DNA from: JOPF133 sp052144935
Lineage (GTDB): Bacteria > Acidobacteriota > Terriglobia > Bryobacterales > Bryobacteraceae
Assembly (NCBI GenBank): GCA_052144935.1
Contig: JBKQPR010000030.1
Span: 1-21,956 of the forward strand
Length of the DNA stretch: 21,956 nucleotides
Reading direction: 5' to 3'
Shown here: piece by piece, positions 21,539-21,956 of the stretch
Position numbering within the stretch: position 1 is the first letter of the stretch
Layout: each line of letters begins with the position of its first letter
The notes under the pieces: model-generated
What the model saw: the letters and a program-made list of their open reading frames with translations, nothing else
Told to the model about the DNA's origin: nothing
The model's database searches: none
Made by a program: the position numbers and the translations under genes

Positions 21539-21756
21539 AAGACTTTTATTGAAAACAAAAGGGTTAACCAAGGGTGAGCCGGACATCCATGTCCGGGACT
21601 CATCTTTCCTCGGCAAATTCGCTCTCGCGAAGGCCTCCCGAAGCCACATTGTATCCGACGGGCAGGCGGAGGGCAGCTGGGGAGAAAGCGGGGCGGGGCG
21701 GTAAGTGGTTGGAATGGCTGGAGTTGGAGGGATGAAGAAAGTTGGCGAAGTTTGTG
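21539..21756 (+). repeat. Dispersed repeat copy B, right part
   Basis: After the target duplication this stretch continues TATTGAAAACAAAAGGGTT, the palindrome GGACATCCATGTCC (21581-21594), GGCAAATTCGCTCTCGCG, CCTCCCGAAGCC, CGACGGGCAGGCGGAGG and CGAAGTTTGTGAA. It is collinear with copy A read on the minus strand (down to about 7433). No gene is seen here. Confidence 0.85.
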
Positions 21757-21956
21757 AATGCTTAAGGTTTGCTCGGTTCCGCGGCGCGCGAAAGCCGGTC
21801 AGCAGCCTGTCCGCCGCGGAATCGAGTAAACCGCGCGTTGAACTAAACCGCAGGACGAGGGTGCAATGCTTAAGGTTTGCTCGGTTCCGCGGCGCGCGAA
21901 AGCCGGTCAGCAGCCTGTCCGCCGCGGAATCGAGTAAACCGCGCGTTGAACTAAAC
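21757..21956. repeat. 108-bp tandem repeat with a conserved hairpin, running off the window
   Basis: One full unit (21757-21864) is followed by 92 bases of a second, identical over that length, so the array continues past the window edge. Each unit contains an inverted pair, GTTTGCTCGGTTCCGCGGC (21767-21785) with GCCGCGGAATCGAGTAAAC (21813-21831). On the plus strand all 19 positions pair if two G-U pairs are allowed; on the minus strand those two would be C-A mismatches. No coding frame is convincing. Confidence 0.9.

Noticed and set aside
20261..21577. A 438-residue plus-strand open frame opposite the transposase
   Set aside because: It is antisense to a complete DDE transposase and runs across the end of the mobile element; no domain is visible.
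21757..21956. Integron attC site or CRISPR repeat for the 108-bp tandem unit
   Set aside because: GTTGAAC-like cores occur but the paired R/L boxes of attC are not arranged correctly, and no cassette gene lies between units. CRISPR is excluded because the units are adjacent with no variable spacers.

Overview
The window is GC-rich and gene-dense, and probably comes from a soil Acidobacteriota of the Bryobacterales / Candidatus Solibacter type. This is an inference from Tat-type secreted glycosidases, a TolB-like propeller protein, a split transketolase and many palindromic intergenic repeats. No rRNA, tRNA or CRISPR array was seen.

Left part (1-7438): the 3' end of a zinc-type dehydrogenase; an acetyl-CoA hydrolase / CoA-transferase; and, on the minus strand, an exported GH29 alpha-L-fucosidase. 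The fucosidase is divergent from a 6-phosphofructokinase that carries the residues of the pyrophosphate-dependent type. An exported GH5 glycosidase and a decayed minus-strand beta-propeller gene (no 5' end, one frameshift) follow. A perfect 23-bp inverted repeat forms a large hairpin between the fucosidase and the kinase.

Centre (7743-18411): one plus-strand sugar operon with mostly overlapping or closely spaced genes. It encodes split transketolase N and C subunits, an FGGY kinase, a SorC-type regulator, a DUF2291 lipoprotein, an RbsA/RbsC/RbsB-like ABC importer and an L-fucose-isomerase-like protein. Together they fit import, isomerisation, phosphorylation and transketolase cleavage of a pentose-like or branched sugar. 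The layout resembles the D-apiose transketolase route, but the isomerase is of another type and the kinase lacks the glycerol-binding tyrosine. Palindromic repeats have entered or extended four of these proteins, and a 21-bp minisatellite adds about 150 residues to the ATPase.

Right part (18412-21956): the operon lies between two inverted copies of a ~235-bp dispersed repeat (7433-7670 and 18589-21756). The right copy is interrupted by a complete 2,916-bp IS1595-family element. It has near-identical terminal inverted repeats, an 8-bp target duplication AAGACTTT, a minus-strand transposase with a probable leaderless promoter, and three passenger genes. One passenger is a HEPN-like protein with an RNxxxH motif. 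The uninterrupted left copy shows what the empty site looked like. The window ends in a 108-bp tandem repeat whose unit folds into a 19-bp helix on the plus strand.
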